Source: Larix sibirica (lineage: Eukaryota; Streptophyta; Pinopsida; Pinales; Pinaceae). Taken from it: a stretch of DNA of 21,268 nt. Within the stretch, counting starts at the first letter, position 1. Every line of letters starts with the position of its first letter. Shown in pieces: positions 1-9,261 of this stretch. The notes under the pieces are model-generated. The model was not told the DNA's origin. It did not search any database and saw nothing but the letters and a program-made list of their open reading frames with translations. Position numbers and translations under genes: made by a program. The DNA lies in contig NWUY0300054719.1 of NCBI GenBank assembly GCA_004151065.3, positions 18,089-39,356 of the forward strand, written 5' to 3'.

Positions 1-387
1 TACTTTAATCTTAAAAATAAATTATTATTATTATTATTATAGCATAAATTTTAATGATTTCAAATTTTTATTATCATTATTTTTAAAAAACATCTATTTA
101 AAAAACATCTATTTGATGTTTTCTTATATTTTAAGATATCCAAACAGTAGGGGGTAACCATCATTTGTCCCAATCATCCAAACTATATCAAATGGATAGA
201 ACATTATATTTAATTTGATTATATTTATTATACATAAATTAATATTATTCATTTTTTAAATTCAACATTTTAATTTAACTTTAATTCAGTTAAATGAATA
301 TATTTCAAAATTTTAATTAAATTAAATTTCCAAATTTCAATATTTTATTTAAGTTAAATTAATAGATTTCAATATTTTAATTAATTA
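1..387. other. AT-rich intergenic DNA upstream of LINE
   Basis: No gene is visible. The stretch is strongly AT-rich, with an ATT microsatellite near 25-41, a 15-base direct repeat (AAAAAACATCTATTT at 85-99 and 100-114) and repeated TTTCAATATTTTA-type words between about 330 and 390. It ends at the LINE target site and continues, across the insertion, into the similar AT-rich DNA after 11548. Confidence 0.7.
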
Positions 388-404
388 AAATTAGCAACAC
401 ATAT
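388..404. repeat. Left target-site duplication of the LINE
   Basis: AAATTAGCAACACATAT here matches AAATTAACAACACATAT at 11532-11548 with one mismatch in 17. It sits just after TT/AAAA (385-390), the preferred nick site of L1-type APE endonucleases. A duplication of this length at both ends of a LINE reading frame set is the expected product of target-primed reverse transcription. Confidence 0.9.
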
Positions 405-757
405 GGATTTTCCCATAAAGTGAATAACCCACAGGAGAATGGAAACCATGGCCGCTAGGGTTTTACCAGACTAAATGGTACCAGGCTAAGGAGTAGTGGA
501 TTTTCTACATCAACTTGGAGTCCAACTAGCCATCAGGGCTAGTTCTAGTACCAACCATGGTTCAAAAAGTGGGAAGTTTTTCTAATCGGATGCATTTTTT
601 CCATTAGTTAGTACTTAGTTTGTGACTATTTTCGGTTAACTTAGTCTTAACATATCCCTACTTGTTTACTTCAGACCACAATGGGTGTGCTGGCCTTTTT
701 GTGGCTGCTAGCTGGTGACTGTCCCACTTTTGTCTTTTTTCCTTTTTTTTAGTTATT
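405..757 (+). other. LINE 5' untranslated region
   Basis: Sequence between the left target-site duplication and the first ORF1 methionine. It is less AT-rich than the flanking host DNA, which fits a change of origin at 404/405. In plant L1 elements this segment carries the internal promoter, but I recognise no specific promoter motif. Pyrimidine runs occur just before the ORF1 start, around 725-750. Confidence 0.6.
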
Positions 758-2228
758 ATGACGCTGGGATCTACACCCTCCCTTTCCATTCCCGGAAACC
801 TTTGCAAGGGTCAAGCACATGATTCAATCCCTACTCTTCCCCCTGGTGATGGGGCTTACATTCACCGGAGGTCGAAACCTTGGTCGGGCGCTAAAGCCAG
901 AGCAAGAAGGGGCTTAAAAGTTATAAAACCTAACCTTGAAGCTGCAGTTATACCATTGATGGCTCAATGAACTTGGAAAGGGTTAGTATGCTATCACAGA
1001 GGGAAGTTGTTGGCAAGGTGGAAGGCACCAAGATATCCCAAATGGAGCTTGTGGATTGGGTGAACCTACACTAGACACCTGAATGCAGTCTTGCTCCAAG
1101 AAATAGCCTTCTATCAAACAGATGGGTTGCCTTTATCTTTCCTAGCAAAGAACATATTTCTTCCATTCTGGAACGCACTTGGCTGATTAAGGATGACTCT
1201 CTCATACTCAAAAGATGGCATACAAACTTTAATCCAAATACTGAGTTTATGCGCAGAAGACATCTTTGGATACTCTTGCCAAGATTTCCATTTGAACTAT
1301 AGACTCCAAATATATTTGAGGGTTTGGGGAATTCTCTAGGAAAGTTCATTAGGAAGGAAAAGAATCTGATCTATGGCATTAATAAGAATGTTGCGTCGAT
1401 GATGGTTGAGTTTGATGTTTCCAAAGGTCTTCCGGCTATGGTGGATATTGTCTGGGGAGAACGTGTCATACATGTAGATGCTCGACTATAAAAATGTTCC
1501 CTTCAAATGCTTCTATTTTCGATGTACAGGACATGTCAAAGCTAGATGTCAGGCGCTCCTGAGTTGACAAGCAATTTCTACAAGTGGTTCTCCTTCTCGT
1601 TTATCGACTCCAACATTGCCAACTTCTACTTCGACGAAGAAAATCAGTGAGTCTAACGATGAACCCACTGATTATGAGGGTGTCTCAAACACTGAATTAG
1701 ATTTTTATCTTATAATGGAAAGAGCTCTGGATTTAAAGTTATCGGCTAACAAACCTGTCAACATAATCCTTTTTGGGGTCCCTGGCCCTTTTCACCTAAA
1801 ACAAGGGTGGATGCAGTCCAAATACCTCCTATTGAACCAACAAATACATTAGCACAGGAAAGGGCTAGGGTTTAGATTCTCATTTGATGGAATCTGATTT
1901 GGATTGGGTTAAGGACTCGAATAATCCTACAAATTTGGCTCTCAATACCCCTTATTTTTATTACACAAAATCCCCTCCTTCGGTTCCTCCCTCTTTTGAT
2001 GTGGACCTCTCTTTGTCGGCTAAAGGTTTTGGTTTGAATTCCTTTTCTAATTCCTTATTGTCCACGACTGGTTTCCCGAAATCTCCCTTGGAGGTTTTCC
2101 CCAAAAACCCTATTGCCACTAACGAAGATGTCATCCCTTCTATTAGGTGCATGAATGTCACTATACGTAAAAATAAGCCTATTAAAGAACAAAAGGAGGG
2201 TAATGTCTTCATTCCTCTTTCAAAATGA
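758..2228 (+). pseudogene. LINE ORF1 relic (DUF4283-like nucleic-acid-binding protein)
   Basis: ORF1 proteins coat LINE RNA. The relic starts at ATG 758 and reads 70 codons to a TGA (968-970); the frame then continues (TWKGLVCYHR) and shifts near 1005. From about 1008 to 1490 a DUF4283-like segment is readable (EVVGKVEGTKISQ, RWVAFIFPSKEHISSIL, LILKRWHTNFNPNTEF, ASMMVEFDVSKGLPAMVD), broken by TAG stops at 1072-1074 and 1300-1302. The second stop falls where related proteins usually have Trp. Another frame change near 1485 leads to a zinc knuckle (CFYFRCTGHVKARC, about 1519-1560) whose second cysteine is replaced by Phe. The rest, in pieces at 1616-1852 and 1884-2228, is a low-complexity Ser/Pro-rich tail. 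No function remains. Confidence 0.82.
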
Positions 2229-2318
2229 CTGAGTGAGATTGATTATGTGACTCCCATAGAATCTTCTACCTCTCATAGGACCCAGTAGAGTAGATGAGTC
2301 CTTACAAACTGTGTCTTA

Positions 2319-3536
2319 ATGTATCTACTATCCTTCAATATTCGTGGAATTGGCGAGGTTACAAAAGCTAGGACCTTGTTTGATTTCATTAAATCTACTA
2401 GCCTAGATTGGATTTTTATACAGGAAACGATGTGTTATGATGAACATGCAGTGGATATTTTTACAAAAAACATGCCTGAGGGGTATTTTTGTGCCATGGA
2501 CTCTTGTGGTGTTTTAGGAGGATTGCTGACCGGTTGGAATCCTAGAACAACAGTTTTTAAACCTTTCAAAACGGTGGGAGGTATACTTCTGGAAGGTCAT
2601 TTTCTCACTAATTATTTTGACTTGACTATACTAAATGTGTATGGTCCTTATAGAGGCAGGGAAAATTTCTGGACTGCCCTTGAAGATTCGGGCATTCTAA
2701 ATTATCGGCATCTTATTGTGGTAGGTGATTTAAACCTCACCATGTCAGCGGTTGAAGTGTGGGGTAATAATGTGTTGGTAGATGAATTAGCAGACTACTT
2801 CAAGGACCTATTTGATTGGGTTCAACTTATGGATGTGGTTCCTTGGAAGATGGGAGAAACATGGAGTAACAAACGTGGAGGGGACTTGTGTATTGGAAAG
2901 AGACTTGACCGCTTTCTCATTTCTCATTCGGTTGCATCTAAATTCCACAGATTTCGTTCATGGATTGAACACTCAAATATTTCTGACCACCATGCTATAA
3001 TTTTACAATTTGATGATCTGGCTTACAAAACCCACAGACCCTTCAGGTTCAACAGTACGTGGTTAAAGGATACATGTTTTTGTGAATTGATTTCACATTT
3101 CTGGAGTCATGTGGAGGTTCCTGCTGAATTAAACTTGATGGAGGCTCTTATTTTCAAATTAAAGGGTTTAAAGGAAAAGACAAAAATATGGGGAAATAAG
3201 AAAAAAGAACAAATCCATATTCAAATTGCTGTTGTCAAATTCCAGATAAAACAGCTCCACCAACTCAACTTGGATGGACTTTTTGTAGATGAGGACCAAC
3301 TTACTTTGAAGACTCTACAGTCTAATCTGGAAGATCTTTTGAGAATTGAAGAAAGTTCATGGAGATTAAAGAGCCGTGCATTATGGGTGGAACTAGGGGA
3401 TAAAAACACTAAGTTTTTCCACAACTTTGCCTCTAAACAGAGGAATATAGATTCTATTTGGTCCATTGAATATAATTTGGGTGTTGAAGTTAGTGATCAG
3501 AGAAAATTGGAGGAGATGGATGGTAATCATTTTTAG
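2319..3536 (+). pseudogene. LINE ORF2, N-terminal APE-type endonuclease (405-codon open stretch)
   Basis: This is the longest intact stretch of the LINE. It is an exonuclease-endonuclease-phosphatase fold that nicks target DNA to prime reverse transcription. Catalytic motifs look preserved: Asn7 (FNIRG), Glu36 (IQET), Tyr108 (VYGP), Asp137/Asn139 (GDLN), Asp197 (LDRFL) and Ser222-Asp223-His224 (SDHH). After the domain comes the linker typical of plant L1 ORF2, with ALWVELGDKNTKFFHNFASKQRN near residues 364-386. The frame ends at a TAG (3534-3536), but recognisable ORF2 sequence continues in the same frame beyond it, so the stop is a mutation and not the natural end. Start chosen: ATG 2319, directly before the first motif and 90 nt after ORF1. 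Confidence 0.9.
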
Positions 3537-5134
3537 AATCTATTTAAATACCCAAAGTCTGCCAGCATCGATACTCAACTCAGTGTTATAAAACATTTTC
3601 CTACCTTTTTCTCTGAGGAAGAAGGTGTTGACATTGGGAAACCTGTCTCCCTAAAATATATTGAAGATGTTTTAAAAGCTTTCAAAAGGGACAAGAGTCT
3701 TGGACCCGATGGGTGGTCTGTTGATCTTTTTGTTCATTTTTTTATATTATGGGCCCGGATCTCTTACAAATGGTAGAATTTTCAAGAATTGAGGGATGAA
3801 TGGTGGGTGGTTTAAATTCGACCTTTTTAACACTCATCCCAAAATCCAACAAACTAAAGTCCTTTAATGAGTTCAAGCCAATTTCCCTTTGTAAATTGGT
3901 TTATAAATTAGTCACAAAGTCATTGCTAATAGAATCAAACCGAATCTCTCTGAATGTATGTCGAGTGAGCAGTTTGTCTTCTTGGACAAAAGACAAATTT
4001 TGGATGCAGTGGGAATTACTCAAGAAGTATTACACTCGATCAAAATCAGAAAACAAAAAGCTCTGATACTAAATATTGATCTGGTGAAAGCATATGATCA
4101 AGTCAATTGGGACTTCATCTAGTATGTTCTAATTCAGATCGGGTTTCCCTGGACAATTATCAAATGGATCATGGCTTGTGTTAGAACAACAAACTTCTCG
4201 GTTTTGATAATGGAAATCCTACATATTTCTTCAGAAGCTACAAGGGCTTGCAACAAGGATGTCCCCTGTCTCCTTTAATGTTTTTGCTGGTAATAGAAGG
4301 ACTAAGCAGATTGATTAACAATGCAAAAAAGAAGGAAAAATTCGAGGTATATCCTTTGTTAAGTCTCTTTCTATTTCACACTTGCTATTTGTTGACGATG
4401 TTATTCTCTTTGGCTTATTTGTTATCGAAGAATGGCAGAAATATGCGTCACTTATTGATACCTTCTATAAAGCCATGGGAATGCAAGTCAATCTCAACAA
4501 ATCAGTTCTTGTTATCAACCAGGATAAGGATTCATTGGATCAACATTTATTGGATATTCTTCCCTACAATTGTTCCAAGTTGGAGGAAGGGATTAAATAC
4601 TTGGGTTTTTTCATAAAACCTAACTGCTATAGCTTACATGACTAGAGGTGGCTGATTAGTAGATTTGAAAAGACAATTAATTTATGGTGCCTGAAGTATT
4701 TATCATTGGGTGGCAGACTCATTTTATTGAAGTATGTGTTAAGCAGCCTTCTTGTTTACTGGGCTATGTTGGCACAAATTCCTTCCAAAATTTTACATAT
4801 ATTAAAAAGTTTAATGTTTAGGTTTTTGTGATCGGGTAATAAGGAAGGTGGTCATTATAACTTAGCGAATTGAGAATCACTATCTCTGCCAAAAAAGTGG
4901 GGGGGTTGGAATATTAAACAAATATTTTGGTTCAATACTTCTTTTCCTATGAAGATCTCTTGGTGGTGTATCATGGGTGATAATATGTGGTCAAGGATAT
5001 TGGAATTTAAGTACATCAAAATGGACATCTTCAAATGGCTCAAAAATCCTACTAGCAATTTCCATAATGCTTCCTTTATTTGGAAAGGCTTTATGAATAT
5101 TCTTCCCTGGTTATGTGGGTTCATGTCATAGCAA
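3537..5134 (+). pseudogene. LINE ORF2, reverse transcriptase domain (frameshifted)
   Basis: The reverse transcriptase of the LINE, spread over several frames. Recognisable blocks in order: AFKRDKSLGPDGW (about 3679-3717), LNSTFLTLIPKSNK followed by FNEFKPISLCKLVYKLVTK (3800-3925), DLVKAYDQVNWDFI (about 4080-4120), QQGCPLSPLMFLLVIEGLS (4248-4305), the catalytic FVDD box (LLFVDDVILFG, 4382-4415) and MGMQVNLNKS (about 4477-4506). Then come GIKYLGFFIKP and a thumb-like LSLGGRLILLKYVL segment (about 4700-4740). The active-site aspartates are still present, but stops and at least four frame changes make the domain untranslatable as one protein. The region after about 4860 is poorly conserved. Confidence 0.9.
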
Positions 5135-5590
5135 GTGGGTGATGGTAAAGAAGTTTTGGTCGGTATTGATCCCATTGTTGGGATGGACACAAGTTATAAT
5201 ATTTTTAGGGATCTTTGTTCCTTATTTACTGAGTATGGACTCTTTACTTTAAATCAGTTTAAAAGATCCAAATTCCTTGTTGCTGACCCTTCTTATTGGC
5301 TTATGGAAACTGACATGGGTTTGGATGGTAGATGGGCTTGTGAATGGAATCATTATATCAATTTGTTGCACTTGAATGGTATTCGAATGACATATGTTAA
5401 ATATTCCTTATTGTGGATAAAAAACCCCACCACGGGACAAGTGACAACAAGCACTGCCTATCATGCAATCGCTGAAGAAAATCTTCATGGAAAAAAGGTA
5501 TGGTGGTTTGGTTCTTTGTGGAACTGGAATCTTCCGATTAAAATTCAATGCTTTCTTTGGTTGTCTTTCAATGATATGATATTGACGTGG
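5135..5590 (+). pseudogene. LINE ORF2, connector and first half of zf-RVT domain
   Basis: An open stretch of about 150 codons covering the region between reverse transcriptase and RNase H. FRDLCSLFTEYGLFTLNQF and the segment ending KIQCFLWLSFNDMILTW are typical of the start of the zf-RVT domain of plant L1 ORF2. The reading is cut at 5590 by insertion of the LTR retrotransposon and resumes at 10553. The last five bases (CGTGG, 5586-5590) are the target duplicated by that insertion. Confidence 0.85.
5586..5590. repeat. Left target-site duplication of the LTR retrotransposon
   Basis: CGTGG here pairs with CATGG at 10553-10557. A 5-bp duplication is normal for Ty3/gypsy integrase. The single difference is CG versus CA, as expected from decay of a methylated cytosine. 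The flanking LINE protein reads ..ILTW on the left and TWENL.. on the right, which independently confirms the duplication. Confidence 0.85.
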
Positions 5591-6880
5591 TGATGAACTT
5601 CTACCCTATAAAGGTATATACATGAGGATCTTTACAAACATGTACGAGCTTATACACAACCTCTGGGTTTAACATCTTTCGAAATAATGCAATATTATTA
5701 AAACCAACCCCTTAGATTTGTCATTTTATGTGCAAAACAGAGCTATACATGTGCAGAGCTAAACTAGTAAACCATTGCTAGTTTTAGTCTTTCCTCCAGT
5801 TATAGTGACTTTTCTATTATTGGTATTTAAACCACAAACTCCCAGCGCTAACCACGACATCAAATGACCACACCTTATGGTCTTTGGTCCTTATCACACT
5901 TAGTCAAAGGAAAATTAACCCATACGCCACTCTGGATGCAACAGGGATTCTTGACCACTGATCAACCTACGTTTGATCGCCACCATCTCCTACCAACAGG
6001 ATACTATGATTACCTACTACCATTGATCAGCTTGCCAAGCTATAGGAACCATCGATTACCTCGGTCAGTCTATGCGCCACCAGGACTTCCAGCAATTCTG
6101 AATCTCTGCCAATTTCTATGATTTCTTCATCGATTTAACTGATATGAACAATAATTTGCAATTGTAAGAATGAATCCACCCAATTCAGACTATATGCAAA
6201 TAACCTGTGAGTGATCTACCTAAAATCTGTATATTTGAACAATATAAATGCGTAGACATGAATTTTATTGAATACAACTCAAATTTTCATTGTATATGAT
6301 GAATTCATAATAACATCATTTCAATGTGACAAATCAACTTCAATCACATGGATTTACGCACAAAACCATTCAATTCCTTCGAATAAACCTCACAAAACTT
6401 GAAATTATAATAAAGATTGATTCCACAGAATCAGAATGCCACAATTTCTGATCTCTATTTGCTCCAAGATCCCAAATCCGAGCTTCTTCTTTTGATCTAA
6501 CAACTAAACCTTTAGATTACATTCAGATTCTGCGAGTTCTCCCAAAGACTCTTCGAGATACCCAAGTTAATTAACACAATCATTACTCTGGATTAAATAC
6601 AACTTCGGTTCAGTTCTCCAGATCCTACAAAGAAGGAACAGATCCCTTATTTAACTCAACTAACTATATAACTCACTAACAAACTTCTATTTACTCTCGA
6701 CTAGTTCAACCCTATCTACTATCTTGTGGAAGGTTCGAGAGAATCCTCATCCACTTTTATTCAATCTTTTACATCAAATAAAACAAATTTCATGCATGAG
6801 ACTCTAAGTCCCCTTATGATTCAAATGATTTTTTGAAATCATGGATGACTTAATCCTCATGAGCCGATGCTCCTGCATCA
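5591..6880 (-). repeat. 3' LTR (element orientation) of nested gypsy element
   Basis: 1290 bp, aligning along its whole length with 9262-10552. Boundaries are TGATG at 5591 and CATCA at 6876-6880, a perfect 5-base terminal inverted repeat. The left edge abuts the 5-bp target duplication, and the right edge abuts the polypurine tract. By hand comparison the first ~385 bases differ at roughly 30-40 positions and the last ~150 at about six, so the copies have diverged noticeably since insertion. Confidence 0.95.
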
Positions 6881-6892
6881 GACTCCCCAGCT
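6881..6892 (-). other. Polypurine tract of nested gypsy element
   Basis: On the minus strand this reads GCTGGGGAGTC immediately before the 3' LTR. A G-rich purine run in this position primes plus-strand DNA synthesis in LTR retrotransposons. The tract is short and interrupted by pyrimidines, but its position exactly at the LTR edge supports the call. Confidence 0.75.
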
Positions 6893-7327
6893 TAAAACTC
6901 TTCATGGGCTCATGTCCATGAGCTCCCTCCCTGTTGTTTTTCTGTAGGATTGCAGCAGATACCCAAAATGCAAATCTAGGCATTGTTCTCATTTTAAACA
7001 GTCCCTTCAACCATGTTTTCCATTACTTTGTTTGCAACAAGTCCTTCGGTTTCTCTAGCATATGTTCAAACTCTATAGAACACACAAGTTCCTCTTCCTT
7101 TTGTACTGCAGAGAACTTATCAATAGGTTTTCCTTCATCTGCACATAAACAATTCAGATTCCTGTTACATAAGCAAACAAAAAATACATTAACATGAATA
7201 TGTCTACCATCCAAGAATTCTCTGCATGAATTCTTTGGCCCTTCTCTCCTTTTCCTATTTCTATTGCATCACCATCCTTAGTAATTTCATTAGTCATATA
7301 CCTCTCACCACCCTTTATGACTTCACA
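6893..7327 (-). other. Degenerate interior tail of the gypsy element where pol is missing
   Basis: The element's interior between the last protease-proximal frame and the polypurine tract. Minus-strand open stretches occur at 7023-7214 (63 codons) and 6804-7010 (68 codons, running into the LTR), but neither shows a reverse transcriptase, RNase H or integrase motif. A full gypsy element would have several kilobases of pol here. The sequence may be a fused remnant of the region after protease and the end of the element. Confidence 0.6.
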
Positions 7328-7609
7328 TTATGCTTCCTCCATCAATGCCATGCTTGCATTTGACATTTCTTGTTGGTCTTTTTCATCCTTCAACCAATCA
7401 CTGCACACTATGTTAGTCATTGCAACCTCAAAATCATTTACTTGTGAAATTACTTTTACCTCATCTTCAGTTTTCCAATCATTCACAATCCTCTTGTTAG
7501 TCATCATCAATAATTTATTATCGACCTCTTCTTGCTTACCTCTGAATGGATGAAGACTATGTCTCTTCCCATTCATTTCAAAGGAACAAATATTCCTCAA
7601 ACTCTCCAC
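7328..7609 (-). pseudogene. Gypsy polyprotein remnant just downstream of protease
   Basis: A 93-codon minus-strand stretch. Its start (RNICSFEMNGKRHSLHPF) resembles the segment that follows the protease GRPW motif in plant gypsy polyproteins. It lies in a different frame from the 7626-8408 stretch because of an apparent 61-bp insertion bounded by a 10-bp direct repeat (see findings). The rest is a charged linker rich in Asp, Glu and Lys, with no catalytic motif. It ends at a stop near 7328, with nothing recognisable beyond. Confidence 0.65.
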
Positions 7610-7625
7610 AAGATGCCATTAGTTC

Positions 7626-8408
7626 TCACTGTGGATTCTCATCCAATTCAACATTCCTCATGCCCTCATGTATTGCTTCTCTGTCAAACTGCCAAGGCCT
7701 ACCTAATAAAACATGGCAAGAATCCATCTCTAAAATGTCACATCTTACCTCATCCTGATAATCCCCAATCTGAAACTTTACTTGACATTGTTCACTTACA
7801 AGAACTTGATGACCTTTCTGCAACCATGCAACCCTGTATGGCTCCGAGTGTATTGTCTTCCTCAAATTCAATTTGTCCACCATCTCTGTAGACACCAAAT
7901 TATCAGTACTACCACTATCAATAATCCATTTACAACACTTACCTTCAACTTTGCAAATTGTCTTAAACAGGCTCCTCCTTTGGATTGATTCATTAATTCC
8001 CACAATTGATTTCCTTACTAACAAAGCCTCACCTTCTTCAAGGTATTTCTCAGTCACCTCTAATTCCTTTGGAGTTTCAGTTTTAGCTTGCACTACTTGT
8101 GCTTCTCTTTGTATCACAATGTTATCTGGACAATCCCATGACATATGCCCAAGTTGTCCACATGTATAACACCTTACTTGTCCACCTCTACCTCTGCCTC
8201 TTCCTCTTGAAGCAATTCTTCCACCTCTGTTATCATTGGTTTTTTCAGGGTATACTTGCTGGTTTGAACTGCTAGCTTCACCTTTCTGTTGTTGTTCCCT
8301 TCCTCCAGAGCCTCTTTCCTTTGCTTTCTTACTCTTCTTTCTCATCAGCTTCTCCTCAACCTTCAAAGCAATCAGATATTCTTCTTCAACAGACCTCAAT
8401 GACAACAA
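7626..8408 (-). pseudogene. Gypsy gag C-terminus, zinc knuckle and aspartic protease
   Basis: A 260-codon open stretch. Residues 1-30 complete the capsid-like gag. Residues 60-78 are Arg/Gly-rich. Residues 80-93 form an intact CCHC zinc knuckle (CYTCGQLGHMSWDC) that binds element RNA. Residues 160-170 hold the protease active site (WIIDSGSTDNL, Asp164-Ser-Gly), and residues 233-243 hold LLGRPWQFDRE near the protease end. The frame is the same as 8421-8624, separated only by a TAA stop where Gln is expected, so no true start exists here; the first ATG is incidental. The + strand frames across 7532-8424 are shadows of this gene. Confidence 0.9.
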
Positions 8409-8420
8409 GCTTAGTTCATC

Positions 8421-8624
8421 TTAAATATCAAACCTTAGACCATTAACATACCTATCTACTCTTTCAGGTGTATCTTCTATATGTCTAAATCTGATATTTA
8501 CCTTATAGAACTCCCCAATAAACTCTCTAATTGACATTGCCTTTTGCTTAAGGTTTTGCATTCTCCTAAACAAAATCAATTGGTAATCCTTAGGAATAAA
8601 TTTACCTCTTAGTTTAGCTGTCAT
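8421..8624 (-). pseudogene. Gypsy gag, middle part (Retrotrans_gag-like)
   Basis: 67 codons in the capsid region. MTAKLRGKFIPKDYQ, LKQKAMSIREFIGEFYKV and VDRYVNGLRFDI are typical of plant Ty3/gypsy gag. The stretch is entered by a frameshift from the 9091 frame, around 8630-8640, and ends in a TAA (about 8418-8423) that continues in-frame into the zinc-knuckle stretch. The change is consistent with a CAA to TAA mutation. Not expressible as an intact gag. Confidence 0.88.
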
Positions 8625-8692
8625 TCTGCTCCAACTTTGATCTTGGCTTTATGTTTCAAGATCCTCTCCTCTTGCACACCATCCCACCACAA

Positions 8693-9091
8693 TTATGCAT
8701 GCCCTCTCAACTTTGTGACAACAAACCTCACTTGATTGCCCTCCTTCACTTCAGCATAATCCAAGTGTTTTTTCATAGCGATGCTCCAATCAATTAGTTC
8801 CGCTAGATCCAAGCTCCCATTATAGAATGGTACATCAGCTTTTGAACTTGAACCTGCACCAAAGATGGATTTCAGTATTCTTACCTCAAGAGTTTCAGCA
8901 GTTGTCTCCTCCTCCTCATCTGGTATCTCTTCCTCACATGTATCTCTAGTGTGCTCTCGATGTCTAGAGGTCTCCAAGGCTTCCATCCTTGCTCTCAGAG
9001 TTCTCACCTCTTCTCTTAACTCTGCATTGGCAGTAGGTCTTCCTCTCCTCCCACAACCTTGTCCTACTATGAAATCCATCTCCTGGCACAA
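8693..9091 (-). pseudogene. Gypsy gag, N-terminal part
   Basis: 132 codons starting at ATG 9091 (an alternative ATG, MDFIVGQ, lies four codons in). The N-terminus is Arg/Gly-rich, followed by a short heptad-like coiled segment (ELREEVRTLRARMEALE, residues 24-40) and an acidic run of Glu and Asp (residues 52-66). The capsid-like motif VPFYNGSLDLAELIDW then AMKKHLDY follows at about 90-115, and KLRGHA at the end. Translation meets a TAA (about 8690-8692), after which LWWDGVQEE continues in-frame before a frameshift. It lies about 155 bp from the primer-binding site, as expected for gag. Confidence 0.88.
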
Positions 9092-9245
9092 TATTTTACT
9101 TTTTGATACACCTTTCCTCTTAGTAATAACCTTGCTTTGAATCTGTTATCAACTTAGGAGTAAACACTATCTTGCCTTTTATACAATAAAACTCTTATAT
9201 CATAAACTAACAATTCTTCAATTTTAAAAAATAAAGACTATAACC

Positions 9246-9257
9246 GCTCTGATACCA
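9246..9257 (-). other. Primer-binding site for initiator tRNA-Met
   Basis: The minus strand reads TGGTATCAGAGC, the standard plant LTR-retrotransposon primer-binding site complementary to the 3' end of initiator tRNA-Met. It starts 4 nt inside the 5' LTR edge at 9262. All 12 bases match the usual motif. It also proves the minus orientation of the element. Confidence 0.93.
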
Positions 9258-9261
9258 AAAT

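Noticed and set aside
1071-1349. Minus-strand 92-codon frame
   Set aside because: Shadow of the LINE ORF1 DUF4283-like region on the + strand.
7532-8424. Plus-strand open frames of 60-119 codons
   Set aside because: They lie antisense to the gypsy gag, zinc knuckle and protease on the minus strand, which has clear motifs.
9246-9257. Possible tRNA gene fragment (TGGTATCAGAGC)
   Set aside because: This is the standard primer-binding site adjacent to an LTR. No cloverleaf is present around it.
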